Counted from the stretch's first letter, positions 39,174 to 49,489 are shown. The stretch is 51,339 nucleotides of DNA from an uncultured Hyphomicrobiales bacterium (GCA_903885555.1 CAISIV010000190.1:1-51339); one strand, 5' to 3'. Notes: generated by a model not told the origin, from the sequence alone. Translations and numbers: made by a program.

Positions 39174-41569
39174 GGCAGCGCTTTGAGATGCCTGATCGGC
39201 CGGCCCGGTGCGATGGCCTGCGCGGCGGCGACGATCGAATTCGCGTCGATGCCGTAGTGCCGGTACAGCTCGGCGAGCGAGCCGGTCTGGCCGAAATGCT
39301 CGACGCCCAGCGCGCGGGTGCGGTTGCCGTTGACCGAGCCGAGCCAGGCCAAGGTTGCCGGATGCGCGTCGACCACGGTGACGATGCCGCAACCCTGCGG
39401 CACGTCCTCGAACAATCGTTCGATGTGCGAGCGCGCATGAACGAGGCCGCGTTCGCGGGCGCGCTGCGCCGCGGTCCAGCCGGCATTGAGGCGGTCCGCT
39501 GACGTCACCGCGAGCAAACCGACGTCGCGGCGGTCTTCCGCCATCAGGCCGATGGCTTCGATGGCTTCGGGCGCAATCGCGCCACTATAGGCGACGATCA
39601 CCTGCGCGTTCGGCCCCGGCTTGCGCAGCCAGTAGGCACCATCGACGATTTCCTGCCGCAGCTCCGGCGTCATCTCGCGCTGGATCTGTTCGACCGGCCG
39701 CGTCGACAGCCGCAGATAAACCGAACCGCCGGTTTCCTCGCGCAGCCAGTCCTGCTCAGCGCCCGTTTCCTTGCCGTCCTTCTGGATGTAGGCGAAGGCC
39801 CAGGCCATGATGGCGGCGAGTTCGTCGACAAAGGCCGGTTCGAAACTGGCGAGCCCGTCCTGCGCCAGTCCGATCAGCGGCTCGGCGATCGACTGATGCG
39901 CGCCGCCTTCGCCGGCCAGCGTGATGCCGGACGGCGTCGCCACCGCGATGAAGCGAGCGTCCTGGTAGCAGGCGTAATTCAGTGCATCGAGACCGCGCGC
40001 GATGAAGGGATCGTACAGCGTGCCGACCGGCAACAGCCGTTCGCCATTGATGGAGTGCGACAGGCCCAGCGCCGACAACATGATAAACAGGTTCATCTCG
40101 GCGATGCCGAGCTCGATATGCTGGCCCTGCGGCGAGAACTCCCAGTTGAAGGTCGAGGGAATGCGCTCACTCTTGAAAGTGTCCTTCATCTCCTCGAGTG
40201 CGAACAGGCCTCGCCGGTTCACCCAGGGGCCGAGATTGGTGGACACCGTCACGTCCGGCGAGGTGGTGACAATGCGGCGCGCCAGTTCGCTGTTGTCGCG
40301 GCCGATCTCGTTGAGCAGCGCGCCGAAGCCGAACTGCGTCGACATCGTCGGCTGCATTGTGATCTTCAGCGTTTCCGGCACGTCGACCTTCGGCGCCGTG
40401 AGGCGGCGGTTCTTGTCGGCGGCAAACGGCACCTTGTCGAGGAACGCCTGAAGCGCGCTCTCCGGCAGCGCGACGCCTTCGAACTTGTCCCATTCGTGGC
40501 CCGGCCGCACGCCCATTGCGCTCTGGAAAACTTCCATCTGCGCCGGCGTCATCAGGCCGGCGTGGTTGTCCTTGTGGCCGGCCATGGGCAGGCCGAAGCC
40601 CTTCACCGTGTAACAGATGAAGCAGGTTGGCTTGCTCGGATGCGCGCCGTGCATGGCCTCAAGCACCGCCGGCAAATCGTGGCCGCCGAGATTGTTCATC
40701 AGCGCGGCGAGTTCGTCGTCGCTGCGCTTTTCGATCAGCTTAGACACGTCGCCCTGATCGCCGATCTCGTCGGTGAGGCGCTTGCGCCAGGCCGCGCCGC
40801 CGGCAAACACCAGCGCCGAGTAGAGCTGGTTCGGGCAATTGTCGATCCAGGCTTTCAGCTTGTCGCCGCCGGGCTCCTTGAACGCCGCCTGCTGCAGCGA
40901 GCCGTATTTGATGATGACGACGTCCCAGCCGAAATTCTTGAACAGTTGTTCGTAGCGCTCCCACAGCCCTTCGCGCACGACGGCGTCGAGGCTCTGACGG
41001 TTGTAGTCGATCACCCACCAGCAATTGCGCAGGCCGTGCTTCCAGCCTTCGAGCAGTGCTTCGAAGATGTTGCCTTCATCCAATTCCGCATCGCCAACGA
41101 GCGCAATGGTGCGGCCTTCGGGACGGTCGAGACCCCAGCCGTGCGCACGCACGTAGTCCTGCACCAGCGACGAGAACAAGGTCTGCGCGACGCCGAGGCC
41201 GACCGAGCCGGTCGAGAAATCGACGTCGTCGGTGTCCTTGGTGCGCGACGGATAGCTCTGCGCGCCTTTGTAGCCGCGGAAGTTTTCGAGCTTGTCGCGT
41301 GTCTGCTTGCTGAACAGATACTGGATGGCGTGATAGATCGGCGAAGCGTGCGGCTTGACCGCGACGCGGTCCTGCGGCCGCAGTACGTCGAAATACAGTG
41401 CCGTCATGATGGTCGCGAGCGAGGCGGACGAGGCCTGATGGCCGCCGACTTTGAGGCCGTCATTGTTTTCGCGAATGTGGTTGGCGTTGTGAATCATCCA
41501 GCTCGCGAGCCACAGGACTTTGCGCTCGAGCGCGGCGAGGGTGGTGATTTTGGCGTCGTTGTCCGGCAT
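39170..41569 (-). CDS. single-chain thiamine-dependent 2-oxo-acid dehydrogenase E1, AceE/MdeB-like
   Basis: 799 aa from the ATG at 41569. AceE-type motifs: LKVGGHQASSASLATIMTALYF, VKPHASPIYHAIQYLF, SYPSRTKDTDDVDFSTGSVGLGVAQT, the diphosphate-binding LVGDAELDEGNIFEALLEGW with CWWVIDYNRQSLDAVV, and the central FNWEFSPQGQHIELGIAEMN. Shorter than AceE (about 887 aa). The size and the divergent Lrp-type regulator recall the Pseudomonas putida MdeB/MdeR pair, where MdeB is a 2-oxobutyrate dehydrogenase linked to methionine breakdown. Often annotated as transketolase. No E2 or methionine lyase gene is adjacent, so the substrate is an inference. Confidence 0.82.
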   Translation of the reverse strand: MPDNDAKITTLAALERKVLWLASWMIHNANHIRENNDGLKVGGHQASSASLATIMTALYFDVLRPQDRVAVKPHASPIYHAIQYLFSKQTRDKLENFRGYKGAQSYPSRTKDTDDVDFSTGSVGLGVAQTLFSSLVQDYVRAHGWGLDRPEGRTIALVGDAELDEGNIFEALLEGWKHGLRNCWWVIDYNRQSLDAVVREGLWERYEQLFKNFGWDVVIIKYGSLQQAAFKEPGGDKLKAWIDNCPNQLYSALVFAGGAAWRKRLTDEIGDQGDVSKLIEKRSDDELAALMNNLGGHDLPAVLEAMHGAHPSKPTCFICYTVKGFGLPMAGHKDNHAGLMTPAQMEVFQSAMGVRPGHEWDKFEGVALPESALQAFLDKVPFAADKNRRLTAPKVDVPETLKITMQPTMSTQFGFGALLNEIGRDNSELARRIVTTSPDVTVSTNLGPWVNRRGLFALEEMKDTFKSERIPSTFNWEFSPQGQHIELGIAEMNLFIMLSALGLSHSINGERLLPVGTLYDPFIARGLDALNYACYQDARFIAVATPSGITLAGEGGAHQSIAEPLIGLAQDGLASFEPAFVDELAAIMAWAFAYIQKDGKETGAEQDWLREETGGSVYLRLSTRPVEQIQREMTPELRQEIVDGAYWLRKPGPNAQVIVAYSGAIAPEAIEAIGLMAEDRRDVGLLAVTSADRLNAGWTAAQRARERGLVHARSHIERLFEDVPQGCGIVTVVDAHPATLAWLGSVNGNRTRALGVEHFGQTGSLAELYRHYGIDANSIVAAAQAIAPGRPIRHLKALP

Positions 41570-41575
41570 GACATT

Positions 41576-41673
41576 TTGGCCCAATTGCGGTGTGTTTAAT
41601 ATGAGCGTTTGGGCGTGGCGAAACTTGCCAAATCAGGCTATCTTATGCGCAGCGATTGGCTGGTTCTGCCAAT
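41576..41673. promoter_or_regulatory. three phased TTGG/CCAA inverted-repeat sites, candidate Lrp/AsnC operators
   Basis: TTGG-C-CCAA at 41576-41584, TTTGG-N15-CCAAA at 41608-41632 and ATTGGC-N7-GCCAAT at 41655-41673. Their centres are 40 and 44 bp apart, close to four helical turns. They occupy the gap between the E1 gene and the divergent regulator. Lrp-family octamers wrap DNA over such phased sites. Confidence 0.5.
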
Positions 41674-41696
41674 TAATACACACAAACAGGCGTATC

Positions 41697-42167
41697 ATGC
41701 CAAATATCACCCTCGATGCGGTCGACCTGAAAATCCTGCGCAATCTGCAGGACGACGGCCGCATGAGCCTTGCCGATCTGGCCGGCAAGGTCGGCCTGTC
41801 GCCGTCGCCCTGTCTGCGGCGCGTGCGCATTCTGGAAAAGTCCGGCGTCATCACGCGCTATGTCGCGGTGCTCGATCAGCGCGCCGTCGGCCTGCCGGTG
41901 AGTGTGTTCATTTCGGTGAAGCTGGAAAAGCAGAAGGAAGATCTGCTCGACAAGTTTGCCAAGACCATCGCGCGCTGGCCGGAGGTTCTGGAATGCTACT
42001 TGATGACCGGGCCGCGCGATTACTGGCTGCGCGTGGTGGTGCCGGATCTCGCCGCTTACGAGCGCTTCCTCAAGACGAAACTGACGCGGCTCGAAGGCAT
42101 TGCCTCGATCGAGTCGAGTTTCGCGCTGGAGCAGGTGAAGTATACGAACGTCTTGCCGGTGGCGTAA
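41697..42167 (+). CDS. Lrp/AsnC family transcriptional regulator
   Basis: 156 aa from the ATG at 41697. N-terminal helix-turn-helix: LDAVDLKILRNLQDDGRMSLADLAGKVGLSPSPCLRRVRILEKSGVI. C-terminal RAM (ligand-binding) domain: VFISVKLEKQKEDLLDKFAKTIARWPEVLECYLMTGPRDYWLRVVVPDLAAYERF. It is divergent from the AceE/MdeB-like E1 and probably senses an amino or oxo acid to control it. Its 3' end abuts the convergent MepA gene with no spacer. Confidence 0.9.
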   Translation: MPNITLDAVDLKILRNLQDDGRMSLADLAGKVGLSPSPCLRRVRILEKSGVITRYVAVLDQRAVGLPVSVFISVKLEKQKEDLLDKFAKTIARWPEVLECYLMTGPRDYWLRVVVPDLAAYERFLKTKLTRLEGIASIESSFALEQVKYTNVLPVA

Positions 42168-43349
42168 TTAGTTCGTCTTGGTTGCCTGCTTGGCCGGCGC
42201 GTCGAGCACGTTTTTGCAGGCCGGTGGCATGTCGGCAAGCGTGACCGGCTTCGGTGGCTTGACCGGTGTGGTCGGTGGCGCTTTCGCGGGACGCAACACC
42301 TTGTCCGAAAACCAGTAGGCCAAAGCCTTGTCGCTGCAACCATCGTCGCCGGTGACCGGTGGCTGCTTGCGGCAACTCGGCGAGTCGGCCGGGCAGGCAA
42401 GCCGCACGTGGATGTGGTCGTGGTGGCCGTACCAGGGCCGCACTTTCTCCAGCCAGCTCGCCTTGGGATCGGCGCGGCAAAGTTCTTTCTTGATCACCGC
42501 ATTGACCAGCACGCGCTCGACATTGGGTTGCTCGGCCGCGGTCTTGATGAAGGCGATATGCTGCGGCGTCCAGGTTGCCGGATTGAGGTGCTTCCAGTCG
42601 TCGGCGACCAGATTGCTGGCGGAGGTCTTCTCGCGCTCTTCCGGCGTCAAAGTGTGGTTCGGCATCGGCATGAACCAGACGTCGACGTCGAGCCCGATCT
42701 GATGGCTGAGATGGCCGAACGGCAGCGGACCGCCACGCGGCTGCGCCATGTCGCCGATCAGGATGCCTTTCCAGCCGGTGACCTTGGCGGCGGCCGGCGC
42801 GAATTTTTCCAGGAAGTTGACCAGGCTGGGGTGGCCCCAGTTGCGGTTGCGTGAGAGCCGCATCACCTGCCAGGTCGGCCCGTTGACCGGCAGTTCGACG
42901 CCGCCTTGCAGACAACCGCGGGGGTAATAGCCGATCGCCATCGCCTTGCCCAAGGTCGGCAGCTTCTGCGCCGCGAACAGTAGCTTGGCGGCGATGGAAT
43001 CTTTCTTGTCGGCGACGGCCGGCTTTGCCGCCGGCGCCGGCGTTTCAACCGGAGGCGCGGCAACGACAGGCGGCGTTGTCTCGGCCGGCGGCGCATTGAC
43101 GAGAGGCGTCGGATTTTCCGGCAGCGGATTTTCGACCGTAGGTGTGAGAGGCATCGCGGGCGCGGTCGGCGCGGTCACATCCGGCGGCGGACTGGCGTCC
43201 GGCTGCGCCGGCTCGGCCTGCGGAGCAGCGGGCGTTACTGAGATCCCGGGCGCCTGCGCCTGCGCATTCTTGACGTGCTGCACGACGGCAACGCCGCCGA
43301 CGACAAAGGCCGCGGTCAAACCCAGAAGTGTTGCGTAGCGCAGGATCAT
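42168..43349 (-). CDS. mepA: penicillin-insensitive murein endopeptidase MepA-like
   Basis: 393 aa. A single N-terminal helix (about 7-25, signal or anchor), a long Pro/Ala/Val-rich low-complexity linker (about 30-125), then the MepA domain: RGCLQGGVELPVNGPTWQVMRLSRNRNWGHP, GDMAQPRGGPLPFGHLSHQIGLDVDVWFMP (metal His and Asp) and HHDHIHVRLACP (metal His). MepA is a LAS-type metalloenzyme that cuts D-Ala-mDAP cross-links in peptidoglycan. Four Cys near the C-terminus (CRADP, CPADSPSCRK, GCSD) may pair in the periplasm. The Pro-rich linker is longer than in E. coli MepA. Confidence 0.88.
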   Translation of the reverse strand: MILRYATLLGLTAAFVVGGVAVVQHVKNAQAQAPGISVTPAAPQAEPAQPDASPPPDVTAPTAPAMPLTPTVENPLPENPTPLVNAPPAETTPPVVAAPPVETPAPAAKPAVADKKDSIAAKLLFAAQKLPTLGKAMAIGYYPRGCLQGGVELPVNGPTWQVMRLSRNRNWGHPSLVNFLEKFAPAAAKVTGWKGILIGDMAQPRGGPLPFGHLSHQIGLDVDVWFMPMPNHTLTPEEREKTSASNLVADDWKHLNPATWTPQHIAFIKTAAEQPNVERVLVNAVIKKELCRADPKASWLEKVRPWYGHHDHIHVRLACPADSPSCRKQPPVTGDDGCSDKALAYWFSDKVLRPAKAPPTTPVKPPKPVTLADMPPACKNVLDAPAKQATKTN

Positions 43350-43477
43350 GGCCCGTCCGATTTAGCGAGTCTGACCCCGCCTGTCAGGTTAAATGCGCGC
43401 CATGGTTTAAGCCGCAGTTTCACGCGCCCCGGCGGCACCGATCACGAAAATTCGAGGTCTGCCAACGGCTTTTATGG

Positions 43478-43493
43478 TTAACAAAGTCTTTAC
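43478..43493. promoter_or_regulatory. possible CtrA-like box (TTAA-N7-TTTAC)
   Basis: TTAA at 43478-43481 and TTTAC at 43489-43493, one mismatch from TTAA-N7-TTAAC, 70 bp upstream of the first L,D-transpeptidase. A cell-cycle role would suit a cell-wall enzyme, but the match is short. The remainder of the 213-bp divergent gap shows no other clear signal. Confidence 0.25.
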
Positions 43494-43562
43494 AAGGCTG
43501 CGTCCGGCAAGCGATGCTGATGGAACCGGGCAGTCCGGCCGGACGAATTTGGGGTCTGACGT

Positions 43563-44303
43563 ATGCGTCGTATCGCTGTCGCAGCTTTTGCGCTGCTGGG
43601 CTTCCAGCTCTCCCTGGCGGCGCCCGCCCAAGCCGACCTTCTGGTCAACATCAGCAAATCGCAGCAGCGTATCTCGGTCATGGTCGACGGCACCGAAGCC
43701 TATCGCTGGGCGGTGTCAACCGGCCGCCGCGGCTACGACACACCGGCTGGCAATTTCCGCCCGGCTCGGCTCGAGCGCCATTGGTATTCGCGCCAGTACG
43801 AACTGACGCCGATGCCATGGGCGGTGTTCTTCCATCGCGGCTACGCCATGCATGCAACGAACGAGATCGGCAATCTCGGCCACGTCGCGTCGCACGGCTG
43901 CGTGCGGCTGCGGCCCGACAACGCCGCGACTTTGTATTCGCTGGTGCGCCGCCAGGGCATGGCCAACACCAAGATCGTGGTGCTGAACGGCGCCCTGCCG
44001 CCGATGGCGCCAATCGCGCCGCCCGCGCCCGGCGTGAAGCCGCAGGGGCCCGGCATGGCTGAAGACGATGCGGCACAGTCATTCGCCAAGGCCGAAGGTG
44101 GCGAAGAACTGGCCGCCAAAACGCATGGCTTCGATTCGACCGGCCCTGTTGAGGACGCCGACGATTCGGCGACGCGGCGCGCGGCGAAATTTGCCCGCAC
44201 CGTTTCCTATCGCGTCTCGGTCAGCAGCAACGAAGCCCAGATCCTGCGCGAGCGTCAGGACTGGCTGCGCAGCCTCGATCGCAAGTACGGCATCACGCGG
44301 TAA
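43563..44303 (+). CDS. L,D-transpeptidase (YkuD domain), copy 1
   Basis: 246 aa. Signal peptide about 1-24 (LLGFQLSLAAPAQA). YkuD domain about 25-140: VSTGRRGYDTPAGNFRP, MPWAVFFHRGYAMHATNEIGNLG and the catalytic SHGCVRLRPDNAATL with Cys113 and His111. The family makes 3-3 peptidoglycan cross-links or anchors outer-membrane proteins to peptidoglycan in the periplasm. The C-terminal 100 residues are polar and low in complexity (PAPGVKPQGPGMAEDDAAQS...). Followed 74 bp later by a paralogue. Confidence 0.88.
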   Translation: MRRIAVAAFALLGFQLSLAAPAQADLLVNISKSQQRISVMVDGTEAYRWAVSTGRRGYDTPAGNFRPARLERHWYSRQYELTPMPWAVFFHRGYAMHATNEIGNLGHVASHGCVRLRPDNAATLYSLVRRQGMANTKIVVLNGALPPMAPIAPPAPGVKPQGPGMAEDDAAQSFAKAEGGEELAAKTHGFDSTGPVEDADDSATRRAAKFARTVSYRVSVSSNEAQILRERQDWLRSLDRKYGITR

Positions 44304-44377
44304 CCGTAAGGACGGGTTTCGACCGGCAAGTCATTAACGAAGGCGGTTCTGGTGTAAATTGCTGCGTTGGGGGATTT

Positions 44378-45040
44378 ATGTCGCGTTTCCTTGGTGCCAC
44401 CGCTGCCATTGCCTTGCTTGCCAGTTTCTCGTCCGCATCGGCCGGCGTCGTCGTCACCGTCGATAAAACCGCGCAGCATCTGTCGGTCAGCGTGGACGGC
44501 CGGTCGCGTTACGAATGGCCGGTGTCGACCGCGCGCATCGGCTATCGCACGCCGGTCGGCACCTATCGGCCGGAACGGCTCGAGCGTCAGTGGTTCTCGC
44601 GCAAGTACGATTGGTCGCCGATGCCGCATTCGATTTTCTTCAGCGGCGGCTACGCCATTCACGGCAGCAACGAAGTGTCGCGGCTGGGCCGGCCGGCGTC
44701 GCATGGCTGCATCCGCCTGCATCCGAGCAACGCCGCGACTTTGTTTGCGCTGGTGAAGGCGAACTACAACGATACGCGGATCGTCATTACCGGCGGCGAT
44801 GGGCCGCTAAAAATCCCACAAGAGATGGCGTCGCGGCGCAGCCGCACACGCTACTCAACCGCCGAGGATTACGACACGCGGGCCGCGCGAGCAGGCCGCG
44901 TCACCTACGAAAGTTACGAAACACGACCCTCGCGCAGTTACGAAACCCGCAGTTACGAAACGCGCGGCTATGAGACGCGCAGCAACGGCCGGCGCTCAGG
45001 CGGCTTCGAGGATATTTTCGAAGAACCGCGCCGGCGCTGA
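44378..45040 (+). CDS. L,D-transpeptidase (YkuD domain), copy 2, with Y-E-T-R repeat tail
   Basis: 220 aa. Signal peptide about 1-22. YkuD domain about 24-140: VSTARIGYRTPVGTYRPERL, MPHSIFFSGGYAIHGSNEV and the catalytic SHGCIRLHPSNAATL with Cys111. It aligns with copy 1 across the domain, indicating tandem duplication. The C-terminal tail is unusual: YETR occurs four times within about 30 residues (SYETRPS, SYETRS, YETRG, YETRSN), a short Arg/Tyr-rich repeat that could bind the anionic cell wall or outer-membrane lipids. It is convergent with the binding protein at 45049. Confidence 0.88.
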   Translation: MSRFLGATAAIALLASFSSASAGVVVTVDKTAQHLSVSVDGRSRYEWPVSTARIGYRTPVGTYRPERLERQWFSRKYDWSPMPHSIFFSGGYAIHGSNEVSRLGRPASHGCIRLHPSNAATLFALVKANYNDTRIVITGGDGPLKIPQEMASRRSRTRYSTAEDYDTRAARAGRVTYESYETRPSRSYETRSYETRGYETRSNGRRSGGFEDIFEEPRRR

Positions 45041-45048
45041 TCGCGCCG

Positions 45049-45840
45049 CTACTTCTTCGGCATCGGCTTCAAGCCCGCCTTGGTGATGACTGGCGCTGCC
45101 TTTTCCGATGACAGGAACTTCAACAGCGCGACCGCCGCTTCCGGCTGCTTGGAATTGACGGGCAGCATGCCGACGAAGAAAGCCGGCGGCTGGATCTCGG
45201 CCGGCACGGTGCCGACGAAATCGGCGCCCGGCACGTTGATCAGTTCGGCGACCTGCTGAAAGCCGATGTCGGCGCCGCCCTTCGAGACGAAGGAGGCCAC
45301 CGACTCGCCCGACGGCGGCCCACGCACCTTCTTCGACTTGCCGGCAACCTGCTCGGCGATGCCGAGCTTCTTGAAGCCGACGTTCGACAGATACGTGCCG
45401 CTGCCGCTGTCGGAATAGGCAATGGACTTGGCCTCCAGCAGCGTCTTGCGCAACGCGTCGACTGTGCTGATGTCGGGTTTGGGCAGGCCGGCGCGCACCA
45501 CCATGCCGAAGGTCGATTCCGCGAGCATCAGCTTGCTGTCGGCGCCGGCCAGTTTGTGCGAGACGAGAAAATCGACGCCGGAGCCGTCCATGATGAGAAC
45601 GTCGGCTTCCTCGCCGCGCGTCAGCCGCGCCGGAATCGCTTCCGGTGAGTCGCCGACCGAAGGGCCGCGCGTGGTGATGAGCTTGTGACCGGTCGCTTTC
45701 TCGAAGGCCGGGCCGAGTTCCGAATAGCCGTGGACGAAGCCCGACGAGATGAACACGCGGATGTCGGCGGCCTTGGCGGCACCGGCCGCGAAGACAAAGG
45801 CAAGAACGGCGAACAGGCGAAGGATGGAGCGTAGCTGCAT
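45049..45840 (-). CDS. orphan ModA-like periplasmic binding protein (SBP_bac_11 type)
   Basis: 263 aa from the ATG at 45840; the open frame runs 38 codons further upstream but lacks a signal peptide there. Signal segment about 1-24 (LFAVLAFVFAAGAAKA). Binding-protein marks: IRVFISSGFVHGYSELGPAFEKATGH, GEEADVLIMDGSGVDFLV, KSIAYSDSGSGTYLSNVGFKKLGI and GGADIGFQQVAELINVPGADFVG. This is the molybdate/sulfate-like class II fold, but the oxyanion contact residues of ModA are not clearly matched. There are no permease or ATPase genes beside it. Confidence 0.8.
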   Translation of the reverse strand: MQLRSILRLFAVLAFVFAAGAAKAADIRVFISSGFVHGYSELGPAFEKATGHKLITTRGPSVGDSPEAIPARLTRGEEADVLIMDGSGVDFLVSHKLAGADSKLMLAESTFGMVVRAGLPKPDISTVDALRKTLLEAKSIAYSDSGSGTYLSNVGFKKLGIAEQVAGKSKKVRGPPSGESVASFVSKGGADIGFQQVAELINVPGADFVGTVPAEIQPPAFFVGMLPVNSKQPEAAVALLKFLSSEKAAPVITKAGLKPMPKK

Positions 45841-46050
45841 GACGTGGACCCCGGCGCGATTGAATTGGCGCGGGATACTCCGCCGAAATTCTGCGCCGGT
45901 CCAGCCGGGTCGCTGTTTTTTATGATGGTGCTTGTTGCAGTGCGGCGTCAGCATCTCAGTTCAGCGTCGCGATGATCTCGCCGCCGATAGCGTCAAGGAC
46001 GCAGGCAGGATGTGCGAACAGGTGAGAGGCTGATCGTTGCAGTAAACGGA

Positions 46051-46437
46051 TCACGTCAATTTAAAAAGGATCCATCCGCAGAGCCCCAGCATGAACCCTA
46101 CAAGCGCGCCACAGGCGCCGCCGAACATCCGACGGCTGCGCCAGAGCCAGGCGCCGGCGGCGGCGCAGAGCACGAGGGCGGGCCATGTCCGCATCAGGGC
46201 AGCGGCGATGACTTCGGTGGCGCTCATGCTCACCGACAGGGCGGTGTGCTCATAGATGTCCCAGAATTCGACGCTGAGGCCGGCGCCCGCTAGCGCGCCG
46301 AGTGCCGCGCCGAAGATCCGGTGCCTCCGCCAGGCGAAAGCGCCGAAGACGAGACCAAGCAGCAGCCCAGGCCCGTACATGATGATCATGAACGTTACTA
46401 ATGCGGCCCGAGGAAAGACGAAAGAAATGTCGGACAT
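46051..46437 (-). CDS. small membrane protein of unknown function
   Basis: 128 aa with four hydrophobic segments (about 11-33, 41-57, 78-96 and 103-123). Two internal sections look like a repeat: WRRHRIFGAALGALAGAGLSVEFW and WRSRRMFGGACGALVGFMLGLCGW, suggesting an ancient two-helix duplication. No family is recognised. The 210-bp gap between it and the binding protein at 45840 holds no convincing gene or signal. Confidence 0.55.
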   Translation of the reverse strand: MSDISFVFPRAALVTFMIIMYGPGLLLGLVFGAFAWRRHRIFGAALGALAGAGLSVEFWDIYEHTALSVSMSATEVIAAALMRTWPALVLCAAAGAWLWRSRRMFGGACGALVGFMLGLCGWILFKLT

Positions 46438-46552
46438 GGCACATCATAATACACGGCTGCGTCAGGAATTCGCGGTTCCGCCGGTTTCGGATCCGCGCTA
46501 GGCTTGCATCAAAACAATAAGGTCGAACGACAATATCCTGGGAGGATATCGA

Positions 46553-47530
46553 ATGAAGACGCTACCGACATATACTTTCGCAAGTCTGGCGGTCGCTGTG
46601 GCGATGACCGTCTCTCCGGCGCATGCGCAGAACTGGCCGACCAAGCCGGTCACGGTGATCGTGCCGTTTGCGGCCGGCGGAAACACAGATGTTGCCGCGC
46701 GCATTTTCACCGACCGCCTGTCGCAGCGTCTGGGCCAGCCGTTTATCGTCGAAAACAAGAGCGGCGCGGGCGGCAGTATCGGTATCTCGGCGATGGCGAA
46801 AGCGCAGCCGGACGGCTACACGATGGGCATCGTCACCGCCGGTACGCTGTTCATCCTGCCGCACATCTACAAGGACAAGCTCGGTTACGACGGCCGTAAA
46901 GACATTCGCCCCGTCGCGATGGTCGGCACGCAGCCCAACTTGCTGATCGTGCATCCGAGCGTTCCGGCGAAGACCGTTCCGGAGTTCATCGCCTACCTCA
47001 AGGCCAATCCCGACAAGCTCAGCTACGGCTCATCCGGTATCGGCACCTCGCAGCATCTGTGCATGGAGCTGATCGTGCAGCACACCGGCGCCAAGATCGC
47101 GCATGTGCCTTATCGGGCTTCCAATCAGATCATTCAGGATCTGCTTGGCGGACAGATCCAGATGACCTGCGACCAGTTTTCGACCGCTTACCCGCAGGTT
47201 CAGGGCGGCAAGGCGAAGGCCATCGCGGTGTCGTCGCTCGATCGCTATGGCTTCGACAATTCGATTCCGACTCTGGCGGAGAGCATTCCGGGGCTGGAAG
47301 TGACCTGGTCGGCCGTCTTCATTACGCCGGCCAGTGTGCCGGAAAATATCCGCAAAAAGCTGGCCGACGAACTGGTAGCGATCACCAAGGAGCCGGCCAT
47401 CGTCGAGCGGTTGAAGGCGCTGAGCGTGACGCCGGCGAGCCTGTCAGGCGCGGACCTGGAGAAGAACATCCTCGCCGACTATGACAAGTGGCAGCCGATC
47501 GTCGAGCGGGCAAAGATTCCGCAGCCGTGA
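46553..47530 (+). CDS. Bug/TctC-type tripartite tricarboxylate transporter substrate-binding protein
   Basis: 325 aa. Signal peptide about 1-25 (ASLAVAVAMTVSPAHAQ). Bug motifs: WPTKPVTVIVPFAAGGNTDVAARIF, FIVENKSGAGGSIGISAMAKAQPDGYTMGI, PNLLIVHPSVPAKTVPEFIAYLK, LSYGSSGIGTSQHLCMELI and IAHVPYRASNQIIQDLLGGQIQM. These bind carboxylates such as citrate, glutamate or aromatic acids. The TctA/TctB membrane genes are not adjacent, which is common for the very expanded Bug family. Upstream there is a GGGAGG ribosome site about 10 bp before the start. Confidence 0.9.
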   Translation: MKTLPTYTFASLAVAVAMTVSPAHAQNWPTKPVTVIVPFAAGGNTDVAARIFTDRLSQRLGQPFIVENKSGAGGSIGISAMAKAQPDGYTMGIVTAGTLFILPHIYKDKLGYDGRKDIRPVAMVGTQPNLLIVHPSVPAKTVPEFIAYLKANPDKLSYGSSGIGTSQHLCMELIVQHTGAKIAHVPYRASNQIIQDLLGGQIQMTCDQFSTAYPQVQGGKAKAIAVSSLDRYGFDNSIPTLAESIPGLEVTWSAVFITPASVPENIRKKLADELVAITKEPAIVERLKALSVTPASLSGADLEKNILADYDKWQPIVERAKIPQP

Positions 47531-47556
47531 GGCTCGAGCTGTCGGCTACGGCTTAT

Positions 47557-47672
47557 CCCTCCCCGGTCACGGGGAGGGTGGACGCGAAGCGTCCGGGTGG
47601 GGCGATGTGCAACGGATGGACAACCCCACCCCCGTCGCTTCGCGACGGTTCTCTCCCCTTTCAGGGGAGGGG
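47557..47672. repeat. family B palindromic repeat, inverted pair without cargo
   Basis: Left copy: CCCTCCCCG (47557-47565) pairs with CGGGGAGGG (47570-47578); GGACGC (47580-47585) pairs with GCGTCC (47589-47594) around GAA; tail GGGTGGGG. Right copy, inverted: CCCCACCC, then CCGTCGC (47632-47638) with GCGACGG (47642-47648) around TTC, then CTCCCC (47653-47658) with GGGGAG (47664-47669). About 20 bp separate the copies. Same design as the pair at 26602-26934, but with nothing between. It lies in the convergent gap between the Bug gene and lepA. Confidence 0.85.
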
Positions 47673-47677
47673 TAAGA

Positions 47678-49489
<1,812 letters not shown>

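Noticed and set aside
39896-41599. Long open frame (567 codons) on the plus strand opposite the AceE/MdeB-like gene
   Set aside because: Its translation is Arg/His/Val-rich with no family motif. It is the antisense shadow of a high-GC gene with strong third-position bias.
45958-46054. Short minus-strand coding-like stretch ending AHPACVLDAIGG...
   Set aside because: About 34 codons with no start context and no recognised family; too short to call a gene remnant.
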